Positions 44,901 to 54,392 of a stretch of DNA of 64,000 nt are shown piece after piece. The notes below the pieces were generated by a model. The model made no database searches, was not told the origin of the DNA, and saw nothing but the letters and a program-made list of their open reading frames with translations. The DNA is taken from the NCBI GenBank assembly GCA_018398765.1, contig JAHBMJ010004952.1:1-64000 (forward strand). The letters run 5' to 3'. Positions within the stretch are counted from its first letter, which is position 1; every line of letters starts with the position of its first letter. The stretch is from Chromera velia (Eukaryota > Sar > Chromeraceae). A program made the position numbers and the translations under genes.

Positions 44901-47900
44901 CCATCCCTTCTTTCCTTTCCTTTCCTTTCCTTTCCTCTCGCCTCGTCTCGTCTCGTCTCGCCTCGTCTCGTCTCGTCTCTTCTCTGTCCAGGTGAATGAC
45001 GAACAAGGCTCTGGCTTCTTCCCTCTTTCTTTCTTTCTTTCTTTCTTTCCTTCCTTCCTTCCTTCCTTTCTTTCTTCCTTCCTTCCTTCCTTCCTTTCTT
45101 CCTTCCTTTCTTCCTTCCTTCCTTCCTTCCTTTCTTTCTTTCCTTCTTTCTTTCTTTCTTCCTTCCTTCCTTTCTTTCTGTCCTGCCTTGTTACCTGTTT
45201 GCCACCATTCGTTTTTTCGAGTGAGCGTTGGAAAGCATGTATTCTTTCTTTTTTTTTCACCCACGCTTTTGTCTCTATTGACCTCACGGTACACAGGCAT
45301 CTCCTCCTCTGCGGCCGCCCGACGACTTAGGCAGCAGGCCCTGAAGGAGAGACTGGAGCAGTCCTACCCCATCAAGGTCGAAGTCTGCAAGGCCATCGTG
45401 GACAGATTCTTCGACCGTGTCGTGCAGGTACGTCTGTCTGTTTGGCTCCATTGTGAGTCTGTCAATCGGTAAATCTGTTCGCCTCTAAGGTTGTCAGTAT
45501 GTCAGACTCACTTGTGGTCTATTCGATCCTGTCAGTCTGTCTTTCGCAGACGTCTTGACAACCCTCCATACATAAAGATCACACATACCCCCTGTGCCTT
45601 CCTCTCTGTCTTCTTCACCACCTGGCACTGAATGCAGGCCCCCACAGTCCTGAAGGTGTTCGACAAGAGAAGAGAACTGTATGACCAGTCAGTCAGTCAG
45701 TCAGTTGACGCGCTGTGATGACCTCTGACAGGCCGGTATGCGGGTTTTGTCGAATTAATTCTGTTCGTTCCGTTCACCTTTGAATGAGTGCCTTTTCAAA
45801 TGTATTCTCAACTTAAGTGAGCTGCAAAGCACTGTGTGTACAGAAACAAGCCGGTTGGGGGGGTAAGTGCATTTGTACAATCTTGCATTTCTCGCTTCCC
45901 TGTTTGCAGGGTGTTCGAGGAGATGACGAAGAGATTCATGGCATACAACAGCAAACCCGACCAAATCTGGGTAGACGACCCCGAGCTGGCACTCAGACAC
46001 ATCAACTTCGGTGTGATGCCTGCGGACCTGAAGATCTTCTCTTTGATCTTTCAGCAGGCTTTTGCAGACATCGCAGGTGGGTCTCTTAGCTGATTCCACT
46101 TCCTGATTTTGGAGGCACAAACATCCTAGATCCGCGCAAGGTACGGGGACAGTGAGGGGATCGAAAGAGGGACGAGCGACCGACGAGCGGGGAGGATGAA
46201 GTGAGGAAGCAACAACAACATGGAAGCTTATCCCGGAATCTGGTCTCCTTCGCCCTTCTCATTCTCTCTCTGTTCTCTCTGTCTCTTGTTCTTTCAGTTC
46301 ATCTCTCTCCCCCTGTACGTGTGTGTTTGTTTGAGTATGCCATGTTCATGTCTCTGCATGTCTCCTTACAGGCAACGACTGGCACCCTGCATACAGGGCC
46401 GCCTGGGCCCGTTTCTTTAACATCTCCACCACGGGTCTCTCGGAGGTGATCCTCGCAGCCCTCCATCCGATCACAAAGGCTCTTGTTCTCGGTCAGTCAG
46501 TAGGTTTGTACAGTGCAATGAGAGGATTTTCTTCTCATCGACAGCTAGAGGGATGCAGTGAATGAATGCATCTTTGATGTATTTTCTCTGCGAAAAGAGT
46601 ACAATCTTTTACTTCTCTGCATAGTGAAAATTCACATTATTCTTCTCTGCATGCTTCTGAGTTTGAGCTCTGCTTCGAGTTGCACATCCACTTTTCTTGC
46701 TGGATCTCTTTCGCGTTTCTTTCTGAATGTTGATGGTCTTCTTTGGACACTGCAAACATGTTCGCGATCTCTCCAAGTTCATTTTCATCGGTCCTCCTTT
46801 TCCTCCGCATTCACTTCCGTACCATGCACTCACTCACTCAACAAAAAACGTCATATCTATGCATCTAATGTGCCTGCCTGTGTGTTTGCGTGCGTGCAGG
46901 CTCGTACCCGGACCTTCTGGAGGCCCTCGGACAGGCTCCCCGAGGGAAACGCTCAGAGTGGTGCTGCTCTGTCAGTCAGTCAGTGAGTCAGTCAGTTGGT
47001 CGGTCGGTCAGTCAGTTTGTTCTGAATATGTTTTGTCAGAGTGTTTTGAAGGAGTATTCGTCGAGTTCTGAACACAGTGCACATGTACGCATTTGAGTAT
47101 GCGATGAAGTGATATGTATCTGATGACTTTTTTATTTTGTGTGTGTGCAGGTGACGATCAAAGGGGAGACTAGAAGCCCGATCTACTGGTAAGTTGGTCT
47201 GTTGGTCTGCATTTCAGCTGCAAGCGTGTGTCCAGGCAACTTTTGCCTCTCTGACTAAGTGCTTTCTACCAGCGTGTCTAGTCGGTCTGTTTTTCTCTCT
47301 CGATCTCTCTGTCCAGAGGGATGAAAAACGATTAGAGAAAAGACAAAAAACGGGTCTATTTCCTTCTTCTGGTTTTTCTTATCATCGCTCTTCATCTTCG
47401 CCGACTTCAATGAATGAATGACTGCAGGATGATCGAGATGGGCCGAGTGAATCTTTGCTCGTTGCTCCTTCAAGACATTCTGTCCCTCAAAGCAAACAAG
47501 AGCGGTCAGTGAGCCTCTTCGTATGGGACGGATGAAAGCATCTCTCTCCATTCGTTCTGCGCCTCTTTGTTCCTTGTGTCGTTATCAGACGTCCGCCAGT
47601 GATGTCTGTCGACTGAATGAATGTATTGTCATGGTCAAAGAATCACTTTCTGGAGACTCTGATTATCTTGATTCCTGATTTTTCTTTCCGACTGCCTGTC
47701 TGCAGGTGTCTACTACGGCCGCGACGTCCTCTGGAGGACCCATGGGTATCGTCTCGTGGAGACACTCTGCCAAGGTGCGTGAGTGAATTAAAGCTCCAAT
47801 GGGAATGCTTACTTTGTTTTGCAATTCTGCTCCGATCGATGCCCTTCTTCTGAATGTGGAATGAATACGTTACAGCTATCGAGTTTGTAAAGGTACAGAA

Positions 47901-50900
47901 AAAATGCATGCAGGTATTGTCGCAGAGCATCATGCATTGACTTGCTCACTCCAGCAAAAGGGTTGTCAATGAGCCTGTGTTCTTGAACGAAAGATGAATG
48001 GCGTGCCCACCTCACCGCCTGCCTGCAGATGCGCCAGTGCTCATCGAGACTCTGCTGGACGGTCACATGTGGGTGTCTGACTTGGTCAGTCAGTCAGTCA
48101 AGTCAGGCAACGTGTCTGGAGTCTGCCCTGTCGAAGGAGAAGGAGAGAGACTGCTTCCCTTCGATGTCCATTAAGGAAGGCAGAGAAGTTAGAAAGACAG
48201 GAAGGACGAAAGACTTCTCAGCGATTCAGCAACAGTGAAGACCGACAGACTGACTCAGGGGCCATGGGGCAAGCAGAAAGAAAGCGATGGAGGAGAGTGA
48301 GAAAGAAAAACAGAAGAAGGTGTTGTTTCAAGTGCCTTCAATGTCTGTCCATGTCTGCTTTTTGGTTTGGCAGATTCATTCTCTCGCTCCTTCTCTCCCT
48401 TTCTTTCTTTCAGGTGTCGATGAGAAAAAGGAGGGTGATCTTCTACGTTAGAGAACTCTGGGGTGATCTGAGACTCCAAGTAAGTCTGTCGGGATCGGAT
48501 GTTTTTTTCTTCTTCTGAAGCACGTCATTTGACTCTCTCTTCAGTGCATTTGACTTCCTTCTATCTGTATTTGCAGACGCCCATCTTCAAAAATCGCAAG
48601 GGTTCCTCAGTTTTTCTTGTGTGATCGACGATTTCGTCGCACTGCAAGCAGTGCGTCGAGTTCACATTTCTGTGCCAGTGCTTAGGGGAATGGATGGGTC
48701 TCTCAGACCGCGTTCTCGTACGCAGTGCGTCGAGTTCGCATTTCTGTGCCAGTGCTTAGGGGAATGGATGGGTCTCAGAGACCGCGTTCTCGTACAATAC
48801 AGAGCAGTAGACTCGACCTTGAGGCTTTGCCTTTGTGTCCCAAAAATGATGAAACGACATACGCAGCTTTGTACGCATATTTTGAGGTATCAAATCCACG
48901 CAAAAGTACGATATGCGTTGTTGTGTGCGTGCAGGGAGAAGGGGGCGAACCTCTGTATGTCAATACGAGCACTTTCGCTCTCAGCCGCTTCTGTCTCCTG
49001 GTCAGTGGCTCTGGCTCGTCTTTTGTGCAGCGGTGAGAAAGCATAGAGCCCTGCGCGTATGTCGGTTGGGAAGAGAACGCAGCACTGACCGGAAGGGTCC
49101 AGAGACTTTTTTTGTGCATTCTGTTCTTCGACACCAAGGATCCGAAAAGGGAAACAAACCCTTGAGATGACTTGACTGTCAGCCATTAGACTGACACTGG
49201 AGAAGAAGTCTTTAACCTTGATTGCGCGGATTTGTGAATCATCTGCGAATGTGATCAGAGCAGATGAATTACGTAGAGAATCTGTGTTGGGATGTGCATG
49301 TACGTGAATGCAGGGAAGGTCCAACGTGGCTGCACACCCTGTGATGATGTACATCACCGAGGAGAAGTGGCGTCTGTTTGCGAAGTCTATTTTCGTCCAG
49401 CAGAGGCTCCTCTACCTTCTCTTTGCCGTCTCCTTCTCCCTCGGGTTCGCGTGGCTGAAGCCCACAATGCCTCTGGGGGCCTTTCTCTGCAGAATTGTGG
49501 CGGTGGTCTCTGGAGCTGCGATTGCAGGTGCGTGCATGCTTAGAGGAGTCAAATGAAGAAATACTTTCTTTGTGTGTAGCAGGAAGCAATTTCTTCGAAT
49601 TGGTTTGATTGCGGGTCACTTGTGCTGTCGCGGTCGCATGCCATTCGATTCGCCCATGCCTGCCTGCAGGGTTCGAGATTGTGCAGTCAGTGCGGCAGTT
49701 CCTGAACGGGTACGTGACGAAGAGCAGACTGCCCGTGCACCTGACGACTGGATGGACGATCATTAACTTGGTCAGTGAGTCAGTGAGTCAGGCAGTCAGG
49801 CAGGCAGGTCGTCAGCCAGTCAGGGAGTGCGTCAGTTGACATCCTGTCAGTATCGTGCTGGTCCGTTCAGTGCAGTAAGCGAAAGACCGGTTCATTTCAA
49901 ACGACCTGCAGGTTGCTTATTCATGTTGTGCACGAATGCGGGCAGTTTCCAAGCCCCAAAGGATTTTTCTCTCGGCTACACCGAATCGGATTTTCTCGTG
50001 TACTACATTTTGAAATTCGACATGAATTTCCGGGGATTCATTCTTGTATGAGGCGGGCATAAAAGTGCCGGACAGGCAGACAAGAAAGGGGGAGAATCAA
50101 AATAAAGGATACTCGCCGTTGGCTTTTTTTTTGTGAAATCATTTCCGGTTGACTGTTTCGAAGGCAACAATGAGATTTTCTCTTGATCTTTAGTTCACTC
50201 TATCACTCTGACTTTCCGTCTTTCTGTCTTTCTGTCTTTCTGTCTTACTGTCTGTCTGTCTGTCTGCGTGTCTTTGTTGTTGCAGCTCGTCTTTGCTCTG
50301 GTCCTTCTCGAATTCGTCATGGAGGCAGGAACCGCGGGATTCTCCGATGTCCTCGCAAACAGGGTGGGTCAGTCTGTATTTTTTATTGTAAGACTCTGTA
50401 TCTGTGATGCTTCGAATGAAGACTATTCGAAGAAACTTTCCATCCGTTGCTATGGCCATCAGAGGCAGACAACCAGTCAGGTGGGCCAGGGCTGGCCTTT
50501 TCTTGTTCAGATTTGTAGACTCCCATTTTTGAATAACACATACTTTTCTCGCACAGCTCTGAAGGAGTAGAAAAGCTCCCGTAGACATCTATGCGTGTGT
50601 TGCCGTCACCCTCTCACACCCACGTATGTTTACATAAGGCAACCTCCTTCGATACACATGAACGGAACATCTGTGCATGCAGAATTCTGCCGCCCTCGAG
50701 GACTCCCCCGAGTCGAACCCCACACTCGCCATGATCCTCATTTGGTCGAGTCTCGTGCAGGTGGGGGGGTGGACGCATGGGGAAGAACGGGAGTGTCGGG
50801 ATGGAAAGAAGACACGCACGTACATTTTATGTCGAAAGCTTAGAGACGTTTCTTCTCGAACTCGCTCCATGACATTTGAATTTGATCTGTCCATGCACGA

Positions 50901-53900
50901 TGTGACTGCGTTTATCTGATCAGTTGGCATCTCTGTGGTCGGTGTATTGATCTCTCAGTATTACCGTTGAACGATCATGGACACAAATACGCAATGCATG
51001 TTTCAATTCCTCTCTATGGTCGGTGTATTGATCTCTCAATATTACCGTTGAACAAATATACAAATACACCATGCATCATGTTTGAATTCCTGACTGCAGA
51101 CGACTTTGATCTTCCGTCCGGTGATGAAGCTGGTCCTCCTGCTCTCTCACCTTCTGGTGAAATTGGTCCTTTATGGGGTTTTCCTGGTGAGTTGACGGCG
51201 GTGCGTGGATGTCATGGAGGGCTCCCAGAAAGATCTGAAGATCGTGAACCCCCAGACATTTTAAGGACTGTCCGCTTTTGTCCACGCCTTTCTGTCTGAC
51301 CTTCATTGAGAAGCAGTGAGTGAGGCCCCATGATTGATGGATGCATCGTTTTGTGTTCATTCCTGTCTGTCTGCAGATTCTGGTGACATTCGGGTTCGCC
51401 TCTGCCCTGTTCCTCGTGGGTTTCAACACGAGCACCTTTGGGGACTTTGGTCGGTTTGTCGGTCGGCTGCTTTTCTTTTCATGTGATGGATCGCTGGATT
51501 CTGAATTTTTTTTTTTTTGCCTTCGGGCTGCCGGTTTGTGCGCAAAACTGTAAGAGCGTCCTAGATGGCTTGAGTCATGGTTTTCTACTGTGCTTTGATC
51601 GAGTAAACCCAGCTAGGTCAATCGCAAGGGCGTTTTGTTAGTGTTTCCCGTACCGTTCTCCAGTGTTTTCAAACTCTTCGCAGTCTTGTAAAAGGATCTT
51701 GAGTGTATTCGTGCATTTCAAAGGATTCGTGTCCTGTGTCCTGCCTCATGAAACCTCAGGGGACGCTCTGACTGCCCTCCTGGCGTTCGTCGCTGGCAAT
51801 TTCACGTTTGACTTCCGGTCAGACATCGCCGCGACCTCGGTGACAGCCCTCCTGATCCTCTACATGTTCATCATGTACCTTCTGCTCCTAAAGGTGGGTG
51901 GGCCTATTGTGCATTTGCCCAATCATTCCTTCAGAGAAGAAGGAAGACACAGGAGCAGAGGAAGTAATGATGCAGGGAAGAGAATGAACAAAACACCCCA
52001 CTAGCTGGGGATGATTTGCGATGCAGGGGTTCATTTTCCCGTTCCTTTGTGGGACCCTTTGTGCCCATAACTGCCTGCATGGTGGCCACCCCATTTTTTT
52101 TTTTTCGCTTACAGTATGCATGCGTCTCTCCGAGTGATAATCTCGTTCTTTCTTTCTCGGTGCTGTCATCGTGCGTTCTGTCCATTCCGATTCCCGGTTT
52201 CCTTTTTGCTGTGACTTTTATTTCTCTGCCAATGTTCTTTTTCAGGTCCTCGTTGCGATCTTCGGAGAAGCTGCGGTCCTCCTGCAGAAGAAGGTTGACG
52301 ATGAGGTCAGGGACAAGTCTGCATGCTTGTGTGTCGATGGGGCTCTTGTTTTTCTAAGTCTGTTTCCATTAGCTCGGGTCTCTCTCTGTCGATGTGTGTA
52401 CCTCTCCTCGTAACTCGGTTTTGTCTGCTTTTTTTTTCAGTTGTCTTAGGCTCCTCTTTTTCCTACTTTCTTTCGTCTATGATTCATTCGGCTGTCTCGC
52501 TCTGTACGTTGAATTTGGTCCCTGCTTGCTCTATGCTATGCTATTTTTCCTTTCATATCCTTTCTTCGCGCTTCCCTTCCACATGTGCAGGTCTGTCTCG
52601 CTCGCATGCGGCTGGTGGGGGAAATCGAAAACTCGTGCACCCCCAAGTTTCTCGAGAAGGTCAACGACAGAATCAACTTCAATGAGGTATGTCGACAGGA
52701 TTTTTTCCATTTTGTGCTGTGCGTGTTCTATCCGGTTGATGGTTGTCCGAGCTTCCCCTCCACAAAACTGTTCCGTGCGCTTTCGTTCTGTGTCCATTCT
52801 ATTCCTCAATGAATGCTTTCGTTCTGTGTCCATTCTATTCCTCAATGAATGCTTTCGTTCTGTGTCCATTCTATTCCTCAATGAATGCTTTCGTTCTGTG
52901 TCCATTCTATTCCTCAATGAATGCTTTCGTTCTGTGTCCATTCTATTCCTCAATGAATGCGAGTCGAAGTGCGACTTTTCAAAGGCTCTGTCTGTACGAC
53001 GACGCTCGCCCATCATGGAATCAATCTCCAATGTGGTATCATCTGATCCGACACTCGAGCTCCATCGCACTTGTTTGTCACTGCAGTGGTAATGTCCTCG
53101 TCCTCCCTTCTATCCAGGCCTCGAGAGATCAAATTGACTTCTTCCTTCTCAGCTTTTCTTCGAGGACCAACTTGCAAAGGGTCTTGAAGAAATTTACGTC
53201 GTGTAGTATTTCCATGATTCTTTAGCATTGGCGTCCGTATTTTTGCATTCTTTCTGAATTCTACTTTTGTTCTCTGCCCGACCGGACCGAATGCCCTGCC
53301 GGATGGATGCAGAAATTGTGCTTCGATGATGAGCTCGAGAAGGGACCCGATGGGGGAATCGCCATAGACATGCCTGGTCAGTTGGAATTGAATGGCATAG
53401 AAGGAGGAAGACGATTCTTTTTGACGCCTGACGAAGACCAATTTTTCAAAGATTCTTCTTTTCGCGCTGGGTCTACAGAAAAGAAAAACAAAACATGAGA
53501 GAGCAGGAAAGCAGAAAGCAAGGCAGAAAGGGAGCCAGGAGGGAGGTTCATGGAAGTGACTTCCTTCCAAGTGACTTTATGTGCATGCAGGTGAGTTCCT
53601 TGGACCCGGATACGCCGAGCGCGGGCGTTGCAACCGAATTCTCCGGTACGACTGTGAGGGCGGCGCCGAGGTCCCCTGGCCGCGGGAGCCGATCAAGAGC
53701 GATCAGCAGCAAGACGAGAACCAGTCAGACATGGCACAGCAGCAGGTCAGTGAGTGCGTGAGTGAGTGCGTGAGTGAGTGCGTGAGTCAGTAAGAAGACG
53801 CCTCATATGGTGATGAATAGAATTGTTTTCTGTTTTTTCTTTCTAATTGTGATCGACTGTTGCAGGTGAACAACGCGGTCGACGGTCTCGGAAAGTTGGT

Positions 53901-54392
53901 GAAGGGCGTCACAAATTCCTTGAATCGGATCATCCGAATCGTCAGTCATTTGTCTTCTGTTTTCTTTGAGGCCAAAAGAAAGTTGGAGAACATACGCAGA
54001 AATACTGCAGTGTGGATAATCCTGAATGCGTGTGTCTGTGAGACAGCAAGAAACACAGAGAGGAGAGATGCGAGGGTCTCAGTGCATTTCATCTTCTTTT
54101 TCCGTCTCTTCACCACCAGAGGATCATCCGCACTGCAGTTCTTCCGCCGTCCTTTTCATCCGGATCCCAGCAAATCCCTCTTCGTCTTTCGGCTTATGGA
54201 ATTAGGGTCTAAAGTTGAAAGCAAGCAGCCCACAAACAAACAAATGAATGAGTGAATATTCGCCTGAACGAAAGACTGACGGACTGACTGACTGATTGAG
54301 TGCAGATGAAGAGCTCAGGGAACATCGGAGACGGGAATTCGGACCTTCTCTCCTCGAAGACGGGCAACACTGGGAAGACCTCGGAGAAGTAA
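38102..54392 (+). CDS. Three-globin TRP-like channel protein
   Basis: I could thread 41 exons from an ATG at 38102 to a TAA at 54390-54392. Every junction has GT-AG ends and matching phase, and the total is 4,098 nt (1,365 residues), exactly divisible by three. Order in the protein: an acidic, polar N-terminus (1-177); globin-like domain 1 (about 178-330); globin-like domain 2 (about 331-475); a linker; globin-like domain 3 (about 625-765); a helical pre-membrane region; a six-helix TRP-like channel (about 960-1205); and a polar tail. It is expected at a membrane with globins and tail in the cytosol. The first exon reads MFPPNHPPVDGKSQSECPF. An upstream non-coding exon cannot be excluded. I know of no characterised protein with this order of domains. 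Weakest junctions: exon 14 (GTCAGC), exon 15 acceptor (TGAAG) and exon 27 (GTGTGA). Confidence 0.85.
39331..39349. other. Assembly gap (19 N) in intron 3
   Basis: The gap follows (CA)n and an 18-base poly-G run and lies well inside the intron 39006-39468, so it does not affect the coding model. Confidence 1.
39950..40192 (+). repeat. (TTTC)n / (TTCC)n microsatellite in intron 4
   Basis: About 240 bp of pure pyrimidine tetranucleotides lie between exons 39469-39545 and 40293-40357. Lysine/arginine- or serine/leucine-rich frames across it are read-through. Confidence 0.97.
41347..43486 (+). other. Globin-like domain 2 (divergent)
   Basis: Exons 41795-41900, 42183-42266, 42527-42631, 43016-43051 and 43292-43486, with helix A probably provided by the end of exon 41347-41411. 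ALSAKVSANLVVASM fits helix B and QGLAQDVCALIEFLVNSIQD fits helix E. The F helix has a histidine in FSHYKTVPNLEKIQDVVMIT (about H409), in register with RHVHYGV of domain 1. Then come EVVGASWGQVNED and AWKWLWGLAV for G and H. The usual L-x-x-x-H-x-x-x-G-V spacing is less well kept, so haem binding is less certain than in domains 1 and 3. The domain is followed by a charged 65-residue exon end. Confidence 0.65.
41917..42012 (+). repeat. (CT)n microsatellite in intron 9
   Basis: CT dinucleotides interrupted by TGTT. The repeat follows shortly after the donor of exon 41795-41900 (GTCGGT). Confidence 0.95.
43827..44666 (+). other. Linker exons 14-16
   Basis: Exons 43827-43884, 44090-44301 and 44609-44666 encode about 110 polar residues between globins 2 and 3 (EDPNxx-like acidic start, SKKTFTIVKGGQTWIAK, HIYSPAQQSFPMRG). 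No domain is recognised. The end of exon 16 and its donor are part of an 84-bp tandem duplication (44656-44823). Only the first donor keeps the frame, because the duplicated stretch reads into a TGA. Confidence 0.6.
44656..44823 (+). repeat. 84-bp tandem duplication across a splice donor
   Basis: Two copies (44656-44739 and 44740-44823) appear identical. Each holds the last 11 bases of exon 16 and the GTGTAAG donor. Confidence 0.95.
44905..45182 (+). repeat. Pyrimidine microsatellites in intron 16
   Basis: (CTTTC)n, (CTCGT)n and then (TTTC)n/(TTCC)n. They are interrupted by a short non-repetitive stretch at about 44985-45020 that begins after TGTCCAG and could be mistaken for an exon. Confidence 0.95.
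45297..46491 (+). other. Globin-like domain 3
   Basis: Exons 45297-45427, 45638-45687, 45910-46076 and 46372-46491. Helices A and B read LRQQALKERLEQSYPIKVE and VCKAIVDRFFDRVVQAPTVL. The distal Q (about Q675) is assembled across the exon 18/19 junction, in YDQVFEEMTKRFMAY. The proximal histidine is in ELALRHINFGVMPADLKIF (about H705), 30 residues later. Helices G and H follow as FSLIFQQAFADIAGNDW and YRAAWARFFNISTTGLSEVI. This is the most typical globin of the three, and haem binding is likely. Confidence 0.88.
46900..49000 (+). other. Pre-membrane helical region of the globin-channel
   Basis: Eight short exons: 46900-46970, 47151-47188, 47428-47504, 47706-47774, 48029-48084, 48414-48479, 48577-48618 and 48935-49000. 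The text (WMIEMGRVNLCSLLLQDIL, VYYGRDVLWRTHGYRLVETL, APVLIETLLDGHMWVSDLVS, RRVIFYVRELWGD) resembles the ankyrin-derived linkers that precede S1 in TRP-like channels of algae. The corresponding linker of the WD40-channel gene has the same position. The donor of exon 27 (GTGTGA) is weak. Confidence 0.65.
48648..48795 (+). repeat. 74-bp tandem duplication in intron 27
   Basis: Two copies start GCAGTGCGTCGAGTTC at 48648 and 48722, with a few substitutions. They lie just downstream of the weak exon 27 donor. Confidence 0.9.
49314..52305 (+). other. TRP-like channel core of the globin-channel
   Basis: Exons 49314-49527, 49670-49770, 50286-50363, 50683-50760, 51100-51186, 51377-51449, 51760-51893 and 52246-52305. 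Pre-S1 reads HPVMMYITEEKWRLFAKSIF, followed by S1 LLYLLFAVSFSLGFAW, S2 FLCRIVAVVSGAAIAGFEIV, S3 LVFALVLLEFVMEAG and S4 LAMILIWSSLVQ. An amphipathic TTLIFRPVMKLVLLLSHLLV leads into S5 ILVTFGFASALFLVGF. The pore helix and loop read GDALTALLAFVAGNFTFDF, and S6 is LLILYMFIMYLLLLKVLVAI. The pore GNFTFDF is reminiscent of polycystin-type filters. The match in helix order and exon phasing is good. Ion selectivity is not predictable. Confidence 0.85.
50937..51099 (+). repeat. About 81-bp tandem duplication ending at an acceptor
   Basis: GGTCGGTGTATTGATCTCTC occurs at 50937 and 51018. The second copy ends in the acceptor CTGACTGCAG of exon 33. The first copy has lost the AG. Confidence 0.85.
52591..54392 (+). 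other. Cytosolic tail exons 37-41
   Basis: Exons 52591-52686, 53313-53376, 53591-53745, 53866-53940 and 54306-54392. The tail is polar (VKSDQQQ-like glutamine-rich middle) with an amphipathic segment VDGLGKLVKGVTNSLNRIIR that could be a coiled coil for subunit assembly. The last exon is serine/glycine-rich and ends in TSEK. Intron 37 contains a 36-bp unit repeated five times (52779-52958). Confidence 0.7.
52779..52958 (+). repeat. 36-bp minisatellite, five copies, intron 37
   Basis: The unit starts GCTTTCGTTCTGTGTCCATT and recurs every 36 bp at 52779, 52815, 52851, 52887 and 52923. The length is a multiple of three, which produces repetitive frames on both strands. Flanking exon phases show that it is intronic. 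Confidence 0.95.

Noticed and set aside
44994-45020. Exon starting after TGTCCAG in intron 16
   Set aside because: It runs directly into (TTTC)n with no usable donor. The phase of exon 16 fits exon 17 without it.
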